Below, piece after piece: positions 46,395-54,483 of a DNA stretch of 64,000 bases (positions within the stretch are counted from its first letter, which is position 1; every line of letters begins with the position of its first letter). Source of the DNA: Gammaproteobacteria bacterium (GTDB lineage: Bacteria > Pseudomonadota > Gammaproteobacteria > Pseudomonadales > JADFDG01); NCBI GenBank assembly GCA_018262975.1, contig JADFDG010000008.1, positions 88,986 to 152,985 on the forward strand, in the 5' to 3' direction. A program made the translations under genes and the position numbers. The notes beneath the pieces were generated by a model, which worked only from the letters and a program-made list of their open reading frames with translations, made no database searches and was not told the DNA's origin.

Positions 46395-48545
46395 ATGAAG
46401 TCCTCCCGCACACCCCTCCCGCGCGCGCTGACAATGTCATTGCTGGGGCTCGCCATCGGCGCCGCCCACGCCGCCGAAGACGTCACCACCCTCGGCGAGG
46501 TCACCGTCACCGGCACCCGCGAAGCCACGTCCGTGGCCGAGACGCCCGCCACCGTCAACGAGGTGTCCGCCGACACCATCGCCACCAGCCGGCCACAGCA
46601 CCCCAGGGAAGTGCTCAACCAGCTGCCTGGCGTGTGGGTGAGCAACCTCTCCGGCGAAGGGCACTCGACATCGATCCGCCAGCCGCTCACTACCGGCGCG
46701 GTCTACCTGTATCTCGAGGACGGCATTCCCACCCGCTCCACCGGTTTCTTCAACCACAACGCCCTCTACGAGATCAACGTGCCGCAGTCCGGCGGGCTGG
46801 AGGTCATGAAGGGCCCGGGTAGCGCACTGTACGGTTCGGATGCGATCGGCGGCACCATCAACGTGCTGACGCGCACGCCGCCCACCAGCACGGAATTCGA
46901 CGTCACCGCCGAGGGCGGCTCCTGGGGCTGGGGACGCCTGATGGTGAGCGGCGGCGATGCACGCGGCAACGATGCCTGGCGCGCCAGCATCAACGTCACG
47001 CACAGCGATGGCTGGCACGACAGCGCCGGCTACGACCGCCAGGCCGGCACCCTGCGCTGGGACCGCGCCATCGGCGACACCACGCTGGCGAAGACGGTGC
47101 TGTCGTTCTCGCACGTTGACCAGCAGCACGTCGGCAACGTCAACCTCACGGAATTCGAGCGCACGCCGGAGCGCAACAACATCCCGTTTTCCTACCGCGA
47201 GGTCGATGCGCTGCGGGTTTCCACCGCAATCGAAAAGGAAGAGGGCAACACGCTGTGGTCGGTCACGCCCTACCTGCGTGACAACAGCATGGAGATCATC
47301 CCCAGCTGGTCGGTGAGTTACGACCCGACATGGTACGAAACGGGCAACCGCTCGGCGGGCGTGCTGGCCAAGTACCGGCGCGACTTCGCGCCCATGCGCG
47401 CACGCCTGATCGCGGGCGTCGACGTCGACTACAGCCCGGGGTCGCGCGACGAGGACTCCATCAGTCTCATACGCACCACCAATGCCGAGGGTGGCACCAC
47501 CTACGCACTCAACACCGCCGTCGCGCCGGTGCAGATCTTTGACTACGACGTGACCTACACCGGCGTGTCGCCGTACGTGCACGCCGAGTTTTCGCCGCTG
47601 GAACGCCTGCGCGTCACCGCCGGTCTGCGCTACGACGACATGCGCTACGACTACGACAACCGCTTCAACGGCGGCGCGGCCACGGCGACCCAGGGCGTGC
47701 CCGGCACGTTCCCGGCCGGCGGCTGGTACGGCCACGTAGCCAGCACCTCGGTCGACTATTCGCACACCGGCCCGAAACTGGGCGCCACCTGGGCGTTCAG
47801 CGAACGGACCAACGGCTTCATCGCCCTCGCCAACTCCTTCCGCACCCCTTCGGAAGGCCAGGTGTTCCGCGGCAGCCGCGAAAGCACGTCGGTGAAGGCC
47901 CAGGCCGCGGCCGAATCGCTGCTCGACCTCAAGCCGGTGGTGGTGGACAACATTGAGCTGGGCCTGCGTACCCATCCCGGCAAGGCGCGCGTGGATGTCT
48001 CCGTGTACCACATGACCAAGCAGGACGACATTGTCAGCTACACGGACCCGCTGACCACGCAACGCACGGTGGTCAATGCCGGCGAGACCCTGCACCGCGG
48101 CATCGAGCTGGCCGTGCAGGCACCGCTCGCCGACACGCTGTCCGCGCAGCTGGGCTACTCGCATGCGCGCCACAGCTACGAGCAGTGGGTGGTCTCCGGC
48201 ACGGCCGACTACAGCGGCAAGGACATGGAGACTGCGCCGCGCAACATCGCCAACGCGCGACTGGCGTGGACACCGGCGTTCCTCGCCGGCGGTCGCCTGC
48301 AGGTCGAGTACGTTTACCTGGGATCCTACTGGCGCGATGCCGCCAACACCGGCAAGTACGACGGCCATGAACTGGTGAACCTCGCTGCCAACCGTCCCTT
48401 CGGCAAACAGCTGGAAATCTACGCGCGCGTCAGCAACCTGTTCGACCAGCGCTACGCGGAAACCGCCGGCGGTACGGCCGCGGCGCCCACCAACACCGTC
48501 GGCCTGCCGCTGGGCGCCACGCTCGGCGTCACGGCAAGCTGGTGA
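46395..48545 (+). CDS. TonB-dependent outer membrane receptor, first gene of a propeller/Trx/TonB operon
   Basis: A 716-residue receptor with signal peptide (ending AHAA), TonB box region (TLGEVTVTGTRE), plug (RQPLTTGAVYLYLEDGIPT, GLEVMKGPGSALYGSDAIGG) and a 22-strand-type barrel ending in GVTASW with a C-terminal aromatic. The ligand is not readable; the operon and site suggest copper or a copper chelate. GGAGAG precedes the ATG at 46395; the frame is open upstream into the REPIN without signal-peptide character. The next gene starts at the last base of its stop codon (TGATG). Confidence 0.92.
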   Translation: MKSSRTPLPRALTMSLLGLAIGAAHAAEDVTTLGEVTVTGTREATSVAETPATVNEVSADTIATSRPQHPREVLNQLPGVWVSNLSGEGHSTSIRQPLTTGAVYLYLEDGIPTRSTGFFNHNALYEINVPQSGGLEVMKGPGSALYGSDAIGGTINVLTRTPPTSTEFDVTAEGGSWGWGRLMVSGGDARGNDAWRASINVTHSDGWHDSAGYDRQAGTLRWDRAIGDTTLAKTVLSFSHVDQQHVGNVNLTEFERTPERNNIPFSYREVDALRVSTAIEKEEGNTLWSVTPYLRDNSMEIIPSWSVSYDPTWYETGNRSAGVLAKYRRDFAPMRARLIAGVDVDYSPGSRDEDSISLIRTTNAEGGTTYALNTAVAPVQIFDYDVTYTGVSPYVHAEFSPLERLRVTAGLRYDDMRYDYDNRFNGGAATATQGVPGTFPAGGWYGHVASTSVDYSHTGPKLGATWAFSERTNGFIALANSFRTPSEGQVFRGSRESTSVKAQAAAESLLDLKPVVVDNIELGLRTHPGKARVDVSVYHMTKQDDIVSYTDPLTTQRTVVNAGETLHRGIELAVQAPLADTLSAQLGYSHARHSYEQWVVSGTADYSGKDMETAPRNIANARLAWTPAFLAGGRLQVEYVYLGSYWRDAANTGKYDGHELVNLAANRPFGKQLEIYARVSNLFDQRYAETAGGTAAAPTNTVGLPLGATLGVTASW

Positions 48546-49741
48546 TGACCATGCGCGCGCACTGGCTCGCACTGTTCGCCGCCATCGCCCTGCCGGGCGT
48601 GGCAGCGGCCGCCGATGGCATGGCGCCCAGCGCCGCGGCGATGCCGCACGCGCACGCCAGTTCGCTGGCAGTTTCCGTGACGGCCGACGCTGAAGGTGGG
48701 TTGTGGCTGGCACGCGTGCAGGACGGCCAGGTGCGAGTCAGCCGTTCCGTCGATGGCGGCCGCCACTTCGGCGACGAGACCGTGGTGAATGCGGTCGCCG
48801 AGAATGTGCGGGCCGAGGGCCAGAACCGTCCGCAACTGGCCGTGCACGGCGAGCGCGTTGCCGTTGCGTGGTCACAGGCACTGGCCAAGCGCTTCAGCGG
48901 ACACGTGCGCTTCGCGCGATCGATCGATGGAGGCCGCAGCTTCCTGCCGCCGGTGACCATCAACGACGACCTGCAGGAGATCGGCCACGGCTTTACCGCC
49001 ATGGCCATGCACGACGACGGTCGCCTGGCGATTGCCTGGCTGGACTCCCGCGACAGCACGGCCGCCAGGTCTGCGGGCAAGGAGTGGACGGGCAGCAGTC
49101 TCTACTACGTGCAGTCCGCTGACGGTGGCGCGACGTTTTCGCCCAACACGCGGCTGGCGGCGCACACCTGCCAGTGCTGCCGCATCGCCATCGACTTCGC
49201 GCCCGACGGCGTGGCCGTGGCGCTTTGGCGGCACGTGTTCGGCACCGACACCCGCGACTTCGCGATGGCACGCCTGGCACCCGGTAGCCGCATCGTGCGC
49301 GCCAGCGAGGACGGCTGGCACATCGATGGCTGCCCGCACCACGGCGGCGCGCTGCATGTCGATGCACGCGGACGCCGTCACCTTGCCTGGTTCACCGGTG
49401 GCGGCGAGCAGCCCGGCCTTTACTACCGGCGCGCCGACGGCAAGCGCATGACGCGCCCGATGGCCTTCGGCGACGGCGGCGCGCAGGCGGGCCACCCGGC
49501 GGTATTTTCGCGCGGCGACGACGTCTGGCTGGCCTGGCGCGAATACGCGGACAACACCTTCCGCCTGCAGGTGATGGAATCGCGCGATGGCGGCAGGAAA
49601 TGGTCCACGCCGAGCACGCTGGCAAGCGCGACCGGCAACACCGACCTGCCGCTGTTCGTGACCGGCACGGGGGAGCCGCTGCTCTACTGGAATACCCCGG
49701 CCAGCGGCCTGCAACTGTTCAGGCTGGAGGCGCGGCCATGA
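48545..49741 (+). CDS. Exported sialidase-fold beta-propeller protein with Cys/His motifs
   Basis: A 398-residue exported protein (signal peptide to about residue 22). Four Asp-box repeats are visible (SRSVDGGRHF, ARSIDGGRSF, VQSADGGATF, MESRDGGRKW), so it is a six-bladed propeller of the BNR/sialidase fold. The sialidase Arg triad is not evident. Instead it has HTCQCC around residue 200 and DGCPHHGG about 55 residues later, which look like a metal site. It lies between a TonB receptor and a thioredoxin-like gene with overlapping start/stop codons. I infer a periplasmic metal-binding or receptor-partner role. The start could also be the ATG at 48551. Confidence 0.85.
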   Translation: MTMRAHWLALFAAIALPGVAAAADGMAPSAAAMPHAHASSLAVSVTADAEGGLWLARVQDGQVRVSRSVDGGRHFGDETVVNAVAENVRAEGQNRPQLAVHGERVAVAWSQALAKRFSGHVRFARSIDGGRSFLPPVTINDDLQEIGHGFTAMAMHDDGRLAIAWLDSRDSTAARSAGKEWTGSSLYYVQSADGGATFSPNTRLAAHTCQCCRIAIDFAPDGVAVALWRHVFGTDTRDFAMARLAPGSRIVRASEDGWHIDGCPHHGGALHVDARGRRHLAWFTGGGEQPGLYYRRADGKRMTRPMAFGDGGAQAGHPAVFSRGDDVWLAWREYADNTFRLQVMESRDGGRKWSTPSTLASATGNTDLPLFVTGTGEPLLYWNTPASGLQLFRLEARP

Positions 49742-50244
49742 ACACGCGCGCGGCAACGCGGTGGCTGCTGGCCAGCCTGCTGCTGGCCGGCACCACGGCA
49801 CTGGCTTCGCCGCCACCAGCCCCTGCAGCACAGGTGCAACCGATGACGCGTGGCAGCCTGGCGAAGATCGTGGCGGCCCGGCCCGGCAAGGCGTTCATCG
49901 TGGCCTACTGGTCGGTGGGCTGCGCGCATTGTCCGAAGGAATTGCGCACGCTCGGCGAACTGAAGCGTCGCCACCCGCAACTGGATGTCGTGCTGGTCTC
50001 CACCGACACGCCCGCGGAGGCGCAGGAAGCGGCGCAACTGGCCGCGGGGTTCGGCCTCGGCCAAGCAGAGCAATGGGTCTTCGCCGCCGATGCACCGGAA
50101 ATGCTGCGCGCGGAAATCGATCTGCGCTGGCATGGCGAACTGCCGCGCACGGCGTTCTATGACCGCCAGCATCGCGTCCAGGCGGTGTCGGGCGTGGTGC
50201 CCGCACAGCGCCTGCAGGCATGGATCGAGGCCAACGTCCCATGA
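49738..50244 (+). CDS. Exported thioredoxin-like (TlpA-type) protein
   Basis: A 168-residue periplasmic protein with an N-terminal signal sequence (WLLASLLLAGTTALA) and a thioredoxin fold. The active site WSVGCAHCPKE (CXXC) lies near residue 60, and the cis-Pro strand is LPRTAFYD. Such proteins reduce disulfides or deliver copper in the periplasm. It overlaps the propeller gene before it and tonB after it by ATGA, so the four genes form one translationally coupled unit. A role in keeping the CQCC/CPHH motifs of the propeller reduced is inference. Confidence 0.88.
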   Translation: MNTRAATRWLLASLLLAGTTALASPPPAPAAQVQPMTRGSLAKIVAARPGKAFIVAYWSVGCAHCPKELRTLGELKRRHPQLDVVLVSTDTPAEAQEAAQLAAGFGLGQAEQWVFAADAPEMLRAEIDLRWHGELPRTAFYDRQHRVQAVSGVVPAQRLQAWIEANVP

Positions 50245-50936
50245 CTGCGCAGGCCTCGATAACCGCATCGCCGGATTGCGGCCTGGGGGCGGCGGCGCGG
50301 CCACCGCTGCGGACGCATTTCGGCCGGATCCTCGCCGTGGCGCTGGTCGCGCACGCGGCGTTGCTGGCCATCGAGGTTTCACCCTGGGAGACGCCGGGCG
50401 CCATGCAACGCATGGCGGTGAAACTGATCTCTGCCGGGGCTGCGCCGGCCACCACCGCGCCTGCGCCGGCAGAACCTGCGGCACGCCCGGAACCACGACC
50501 GCGCGCCGAACCGGTGGCAGTGCCACCGCCGTCAGTACCGGCCGCGACGAGCGCGCCGGTGCAGGCAACCGACGCCTTGCCCGATACCGGCATCGTGGCC
50601 GGCAGCGCGCCAGCCGAACCGGCCGCCGCGCCGGCCAGCGAGCCACTGACCGAGGCCCGCGTCGATACCGCCTACCTGGACAATCCGCGCCCGGGCTACC
50701 CGCCGATGTCACGCCGCCTGGGCGAAGAGGGCACCGTGCTGCTGCGCGTCACCGTGAACGCGCAGGGCCAGGCCACGTTCGTCGCCGTGGAGAAAAGTTG
50801 CGGACACGAGCGCCTCGATGCCGCCGCGCGCGCCGCCGTGCGCCAGTGGCGCTTCATTGCCGCGCGGCGCGGCGACACGACGGTCGCATCGACCGTGCTG
50901 GTGCCAGTCACGTTCGCACTGGCCGGCGGCCGCTGA
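50241..50936 (+). CDS. tonB: TonB energy-transducing protein (dedicated copy)
   Basis: A 231-residue TonB. One N-terminal membrane helix (FGRILAVALVAHAALLAIEV with the His typical of TonB helices), a Pro/Ala-rich periplasmic spacer (about 60-150) and a C-terminal domain starting at YLDNPRPGYPPMSRRLGEEG, with LLRVTVNAQGQ, LDAAARAAVRQWRF. No exbB or exbD is in the window. As last gene of the receptor-propeller-Trx operon it is probably a dedicated TonB for the nearby receptors. It converges with the nosL-like gene, 28 bases apart. Confidence 0.92.
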   Translation: MTAQASITASPDCGLGAAARPPLRTHFGRILAVALVAHAALLAIEVSPWETPGAMQRMAVKLISAGAAPATTAPAPAEPAARPEPRPRAEPVAVPPPSVPAATSAPVQATDALPDTGIVAGSAPAEPAAAPASEPLTEARVDTAYLDNPRPGYPPMSRRLGEEGTVLLRVTVNAQGQATFVAVEKSCGHERLDAAARAAVRQWRFIAARRGDTTVASTVLVPVTFALAGGR

Positions 50937-50964
50937 CGCGGCACCGCCGCACGTCCGCTGCCAC

Positions 50965-51555
50965 TCAGTGGTGATGGTGTCCCGCTGCCGGCGCGGCCAC
51001 CACCGCGGCAGCAGCCTCGCTGAACGACAGTACGCGTCCACCGTTGTTCGCCACGAAGGCATCGGCACTTTCCCTGCGCGCGAACGCCGGCAGCGCATCA
51101 ACGCGCATCGGCCCCGTCACCTTCGAGCCTTGCACGTACCAGGCTGCGCCGGCCTGCACCCAGCCATTGCCGGGGTAGTCGGTAACCCAGGCCACCATCA
51201 CGTCGCCCGCGGCCACCGGTGCCCTGCCGCGTGACACGCGGTCCACGAACACGAAGAACTCCCGCGGCGAATCGAAGAAGCGCACGCTGCCATCGCGCAG
51301 TGCCAGCTGTGCCGCCCATTTCGGGAAGCGCGCCGGGTACATGCCGCACACCGGACAGCGTGCATCCGCCGGCACCGCACGGGCAGCAAACCGCGCTGCC
51401 TCCGTTGCTCCACCTTCCAGTACCACGGGGGCGGCAAGCGCCTGCACCACGGCCACGGGCGCGTCCTGCTGCGCACAGTGCACGAGGCCAGCCACCAGGC
51501 TGCCCACCGAAAACAGCATCCCGGCCAGCAGGTAATGACGTGCGGCAACGGCCAT
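50965..51555 (-). CDS. Second NosL-like protein with CPVCGM motif and His-rich tail
   Basis: A 196-residue protein with an N-terminal membrane or signal segment (YLLAGMLFSVGSLVAGLVH) and a NosL-type domain: DARCPVCGMYPARFPKWAAQL carries the C-X2-CGM copper motif, then SVRFFDSPREFFVFV and the ANNGGRVLSFSEA end. The C-terminus is GHHHH. NosL proteins hold Cu(I) and pass it to NosZ maturation. It is the last gene of the minus-strand nos operon, 3 bases after the unknown protein. Its motif differs from the canonical nosL gene at 52.2 kb, so the two may divide copper delivery tasks. Confidence 0.82.
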   Translation of the reverse strand: MAVAARHYLLAGMLFSVGSLVAGLVHCAQQDAPVAVVQALAAPVVLEGGATEAARFAARAVPADARCPVCGMYPARFPKWAAQLALRDGSVRFFDSPREFFVFVDRVSRGRAPVAAGDVMVAWVTDYPGNGWVQAGAAWYVQGSKVTGPMRVDALPAFARRESADAFVANNGGRVLSFSEAAAAVVAAPAAGHHHH

Positions 51556-51558
51556 GGG

Positions 51559-52203
51559 TCAGTCCTCCAGCGCGAAGCGCGGATTGGCGAGCAAGGCGTC
51601 CAGCAGCGCGCGCAGGTTCGCGGCCGGATCCGCGCCGGGCCGCGTCAGCGGATCAGCATGGACGGCGCCATCGGCGCGGTGCAGGTGATTGGGAACGGTC
51701 GCGAGGTGCGGATGCACGGGCGCGGTATCGATGCCCGCCTCTCGCGGCGCGCCGCCGGCCCCGACGGCACGCCAGCGCAGCGAGTACGCGTCCGCTGCCG
51801 CGACGTGCACCTCCACCGTCACCCCGGATTTCAGAGTGAACGACAGTGCGTCCTGCGACACCTGCGATGGACCGGCGAGCGCGCCGACATATTCGCCCTC
51901 CACCATCGCCTGCAGCACGAGGTGCCAGGGCTGTGCCTCGCCGTCGTCGCGCCCCTTGGCCGCGATCATGCGGCGCACCGACTCGCGCGTTTCGTGCAGC
52001 ACGCGCAACGCCAGCACGTGCTCCCAGGTCGGGTGCTCGGCGCAGTCGCCCGCGGCAATGCGACCTGCGAGGGCGGCGTCGCTGTCCACGCCGTAATGGC
52101 GCAGCACCGCCTTGTGCGCCTCACGCAGCTCCAGCGAGAGCCGCGCCAGGGACTCGAGGCGCTGGGCGGCCTCCCACTCGACGTTGTCGAAGAAATCAGC
52201 CAC
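51559..52203 (-). CDS. Unrecognised protein between two NosL genes
   Basis: I do not recognise this 214-residue protein with confidence. There is no signal peptide or membrane segment. Residues 1-105 look helical (EWEAAQRLESLARLSLELR; TWEHVLALRVLHETRESVRRM); residues 120-190 look beta-rich and contain IDTAPVHPHLATVPNHLH and RADGAVHADPLTRPG, with five His spread over 25 residues, a pattern vaguely like DUF6516/TumE-type domains. It starts with GTG at 52203, with GGAGG six bases upstream overlapping the nosL stop. Its place inside the nos operon suggests a role in NosZ biogenesis or control. Confidence 0.8.
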   Translation of the reverse strand: MADFFDNVEWEAAQRLESLARLSLELREAHKAVLRHYGVDSDAALAGRIAAGDCAEHPTWEHVLALRVLHETRESVRRMIAAKGRDDGEAQPWHLVLQAMVEGEYVGALAGPSQVSQDALSFTLKSGVTVEVHVAAADAYSLRWRAVGAGGAPREAGIDTAPVHPHLATVPNHLHRADGAVHADPLTRPGADPAANLRALLDALLANPRFALED

Positions 52204-52212
52204 GCGAACCTC

Positions 52213-52743
52213 CTACATCACGCTGTCGTGCAGCGCGCCACCGTCGAGTACGGCCATGTCGGCAGTGACCCCGGCGAACGGGTAAACCTTGCCGCCATGT
52301 TCGGCGGCGAACTTGTCGGCATCCGCCTGCCGCGCGAAGCTGGCAATGGTCGGACCCATCGATCCGTGGCGCTTGCTGCCCACCACGTAGAACGCCTGGC
52401 GCGCATCGATCCACTGGCCCAGCGGGTTGTCCCAGTCGGCCTTGCCCATGTCCTGCACGTACATGACCCGTACCACGCGCACCTGCTCGGGGTTCAGGTA
52501 GACGTTGAACATCTCGACGGTATCGCAGAACCAGTCCGGCTCCGCGCGATTGGCGTAGTGGATCTGCGCCTTCGGCCCCGGATAGTCCGCCAGCAGCATG
52601 CCGTCGAGCGAGCAGGAGGTCGATGCGGTGATTTCCTGCGGGCCGCTCGCCCCGCCCTCGCTGCCCGACTGGCCGCAACCGGCCAGCATTGCCGCCACCA
52701 GCAGCGCCAGCAACGGCGCCTGCCACGAAGAAAGCTGTTTCAT
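52213..52743 (-). CDS. nosL: NosL copper-binding lipoprotein
   Basis: A 176-residue lipoprotein (lipobox MLAGC at about 20-24) of the NosL family, which binds Cu(I) and works with NosDFY to assemble the CuZ site of NosZ. The family block DGMLLADYPGPKAQIHY is clear, as are FVFV-equivalent YLNPEQVRVVRVMYVQDMG and GSMGPTIASFA. Only one Cys (STSCSLDGM) precedes the Met, unlike the CXXCGM of the second NosL-like protein. The start overlaps the nosY stop (ATGA). Confidence 0.92.
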   Translation of the reverse strand: MKQLSSWQAPLLALLVAAMLAGCGQSGSEGGASGPQEITASTSCSLDGMLLADYPGPKAQIHYANRAEPDWFCDTVEMFNVYLNPEQVRVVRVMYVQDMGKADWDNPLGQWIDARQAFYVVGSKRHGSMGPTIASFARQADADKFAAEHGGKVYPFAGVTADMAVLDGGALHDSVM

Positions 52744-53555
52744 CGACGGAACCTCCAGGTTGCAACGGCGAGCGGCGCGACGATCCAGCCGGCCATCACC
52801 GACGCGAGCAGCGCCGGCGATGCCAGCGCCTCGGGAAACACGGTGGCCAGCCCGTACAGGGTGCGGACCTCCGCCAGCGAGAACATGTTGAGCACGCGGA
52901 ACACGTCGGCCGGGTTGAGCAGCAGCAGATAGGGGAATGCCTCGCCGCCGTAACTGCCACCGGTCACCACCAGCGCGCCGAGCAGCAGCAGGTCGAACAC
53001 CAGCACGAAGAAGAACCACAGCGCGATCGCGAGGCCCGATGCACGCGTGCGGTCGGCGGCGAACACCGACACCATCACCGCCAGGCTCAGGAATGCCATG
53101 CCCAGCAACACCGAACTCGCCATGAAGCCGACATAGTGGAACAACGCGCTGCCGTCGAGCTCGGCGGCCAGCAGCATGGCCACCAGACCGAAACCGGCCA
53201 CCGTCGAGGCCGCCAGCGCACCGGCCAACCCCAGGTACTTGCCGAGCAGCAGCTCGAAGCGGGTGATGGGCATGGACAGCAACAGGTCGAGCGAACCGCG
53301 CTCGCGCTCACCGACGATGGCATCGAAGCCGAGCATCAGCGCGATCAGCGGCACCAGGTAGATGACCAGGCTCACCAGACTGGCAATGGTGAACTCGATG
53401 GAGCGGAACCCCACGGTGCCTTGCTGGGCGCCGCCGAAATAGGCGATCACCAGCGCGAAGGCGGTGAACACCAGCGCCACCGCGAGCACCCAGCGATTGC
53501 GGATGCGGTCGCGGAACTCCTTGGCGGCAATGCTCCAGACCTGCGTGAATTCCAT
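52740..53555 (-). CDS. nosY: NosY ABC transporter permease
   Basis: A 271-residue ABC-2 type permease with six membrane helices, part of the NosDFY complex needed for copper-sulfur cluster assembly in NosZ. The N-terminal VWSIAAKEFRDRIRNRWVLAVALVF and the ERERGSLDLLLSMPITRFELLLGKYLG coupling region are typical. The start at 53555 (MEFTQVW) is set by homology; the frame continues upstream through the nosF end. It lies 13 bases after nosF and overlaps nosL by ATGA. Confidence 0.93.
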   Translation of the reverse strand: MEFTQVWSIAAKEFRDRIRNRWVLAVALVFTAFALVIAYFGGAQQGTVGFRSIEFTIASLVSLVIYLVPLIALMLGFDAIVGERERGSLDLLLSMPITRFELLLGKYLGLAGALAASTVAGFGLVAMLLAAELDGSALFHYVGFMASSVLLGMAFLSLAVMVSVFAADRTRASGLAIALWFFFVLVFDLLLLGALVVTGGSYGGEAFPYLLLLNPADVFRVLNMFSLAEVRTLYGLATVFPEALASPALLASVMAGWIVAPLAVATWRFRR

Positions 53556-53568
53556 GGCTACCCCGCTC

Positions 53569-54483
53569 TCAGTCCGCGAATCCGAAGAACACGTCCTCGA
53601 GCGACGGCTCGCGCACGTGGATGTCCAGCACCTCGTTGCGCAGCGCGCTGACCGCATCCAGCACCTGCAGCTTGGCCGTGCGCGGGCAGGTCAGCACCAG
53701 CTCCTCACCGCTGCCGCTGATGCCGGCCAGCGGCAAACCCTGCAGGGCCGCGCGCACGGTATCCGCCACACCCGGGCGCAGCACCACGCGCAGGGTGAGC
53801 GGCAGCGCCATGTCCTCGCGCAACTGCTGCACGGTACCGCGGGCGCGCACCTTGCCAGCGGCCATGATGGCCAGCCGGTCCACGCGCTCCTGGATCTCGG
53901 CGAGGATGTGCGAGGTGATCACCACGGTGACGCCCTCGCTGCGCAGTTCGCGGAGAATGGCGTAGAAACTGCGGATGGCCTCGGGATCCAGGCCGGTGGT
54001 GGGCTCGTCGAGGAACAGCAGGCGCGGCTTGCCGAGCAGGGCCTGCGCGAAACCCAGGCGCTGGCGCATGCCCTTGGAATATTCCACCACCCGGCGGTTG
54101 GCGGCGTGGGCCAGGCCGACCCGCGCCAGCACGGCGGCGCAGCCATCGGCGGGCACGCCCTTCAGGCGCGCGAAGAACACCAGCGTTTCCAGCCCGGTGA
54201 GGTTGTCGTAGAGCACGACGTTTTCGGGCAGGTAGCCGATGCCGCGGCGCACGCGGCGGAAGTCACTCCCGCGCACCGGCACGCCATCGATGAGGATGTC
54301 GCCGGAGGTCACCGGCACCAGGCCCAGCATCATCTTGAACAGCGTGCTCTTGCCGGCGCCGTTGTGGCCGATCAGGCCGAACAGCTCGCCGCGCCCGATG
54401 TCCAGGTCGACGCCGTCCACCGCGTGGATGGTGCCGTAGTGGCGCGTGACGCCACGCACCGAAATCATCGCCTCGCCTGTCAT
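53569..54483 (-). CDS. nosF: NosF ABC transporter ATPase
   Basis: A 304-residue ATP-binding subunit that powers NosDFY. Walker A GHNGAGKST, the Q-loop region LPENVVLYDNLTG, the signature YSKGMRQRLGFAQALLG, Walker B LLFLDEPTTGLDP and the H-loop ITSHIL are all intact. The C-terminal 90 residues form the accessory domain found in this subfamily. The start overlaps the nosD stop (ATGA); nosY follows after 13 bases. Confidence 0.95.
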   Translation of the reverse strand: MTGEAMISVRGVTRHYGTIHAVDGVDLDIGRGELFGLIGHNGAGKSTLFKMMLGLVPVTSGDILIDGVPVRGSDFRRVRRGIGYLPENVVLYDNLTGLETLVFFARLKGVPADGCAAVLARVGLAHAANRRVVEYSKGMRQRLGFAQALLGKPRLLFLDEPTTGLDPEAIRSFYAILRELRSEGVTVVITSHILAEIQERVDRLAIMAAGKVRARGTVQQLREDMALPLTLRVVLRPGVADTVRAALQGLPLAGISGSGEELVLTCPRTAKLQVLDAVSALRNEVLDIHVREPSLEDVFFGFAD

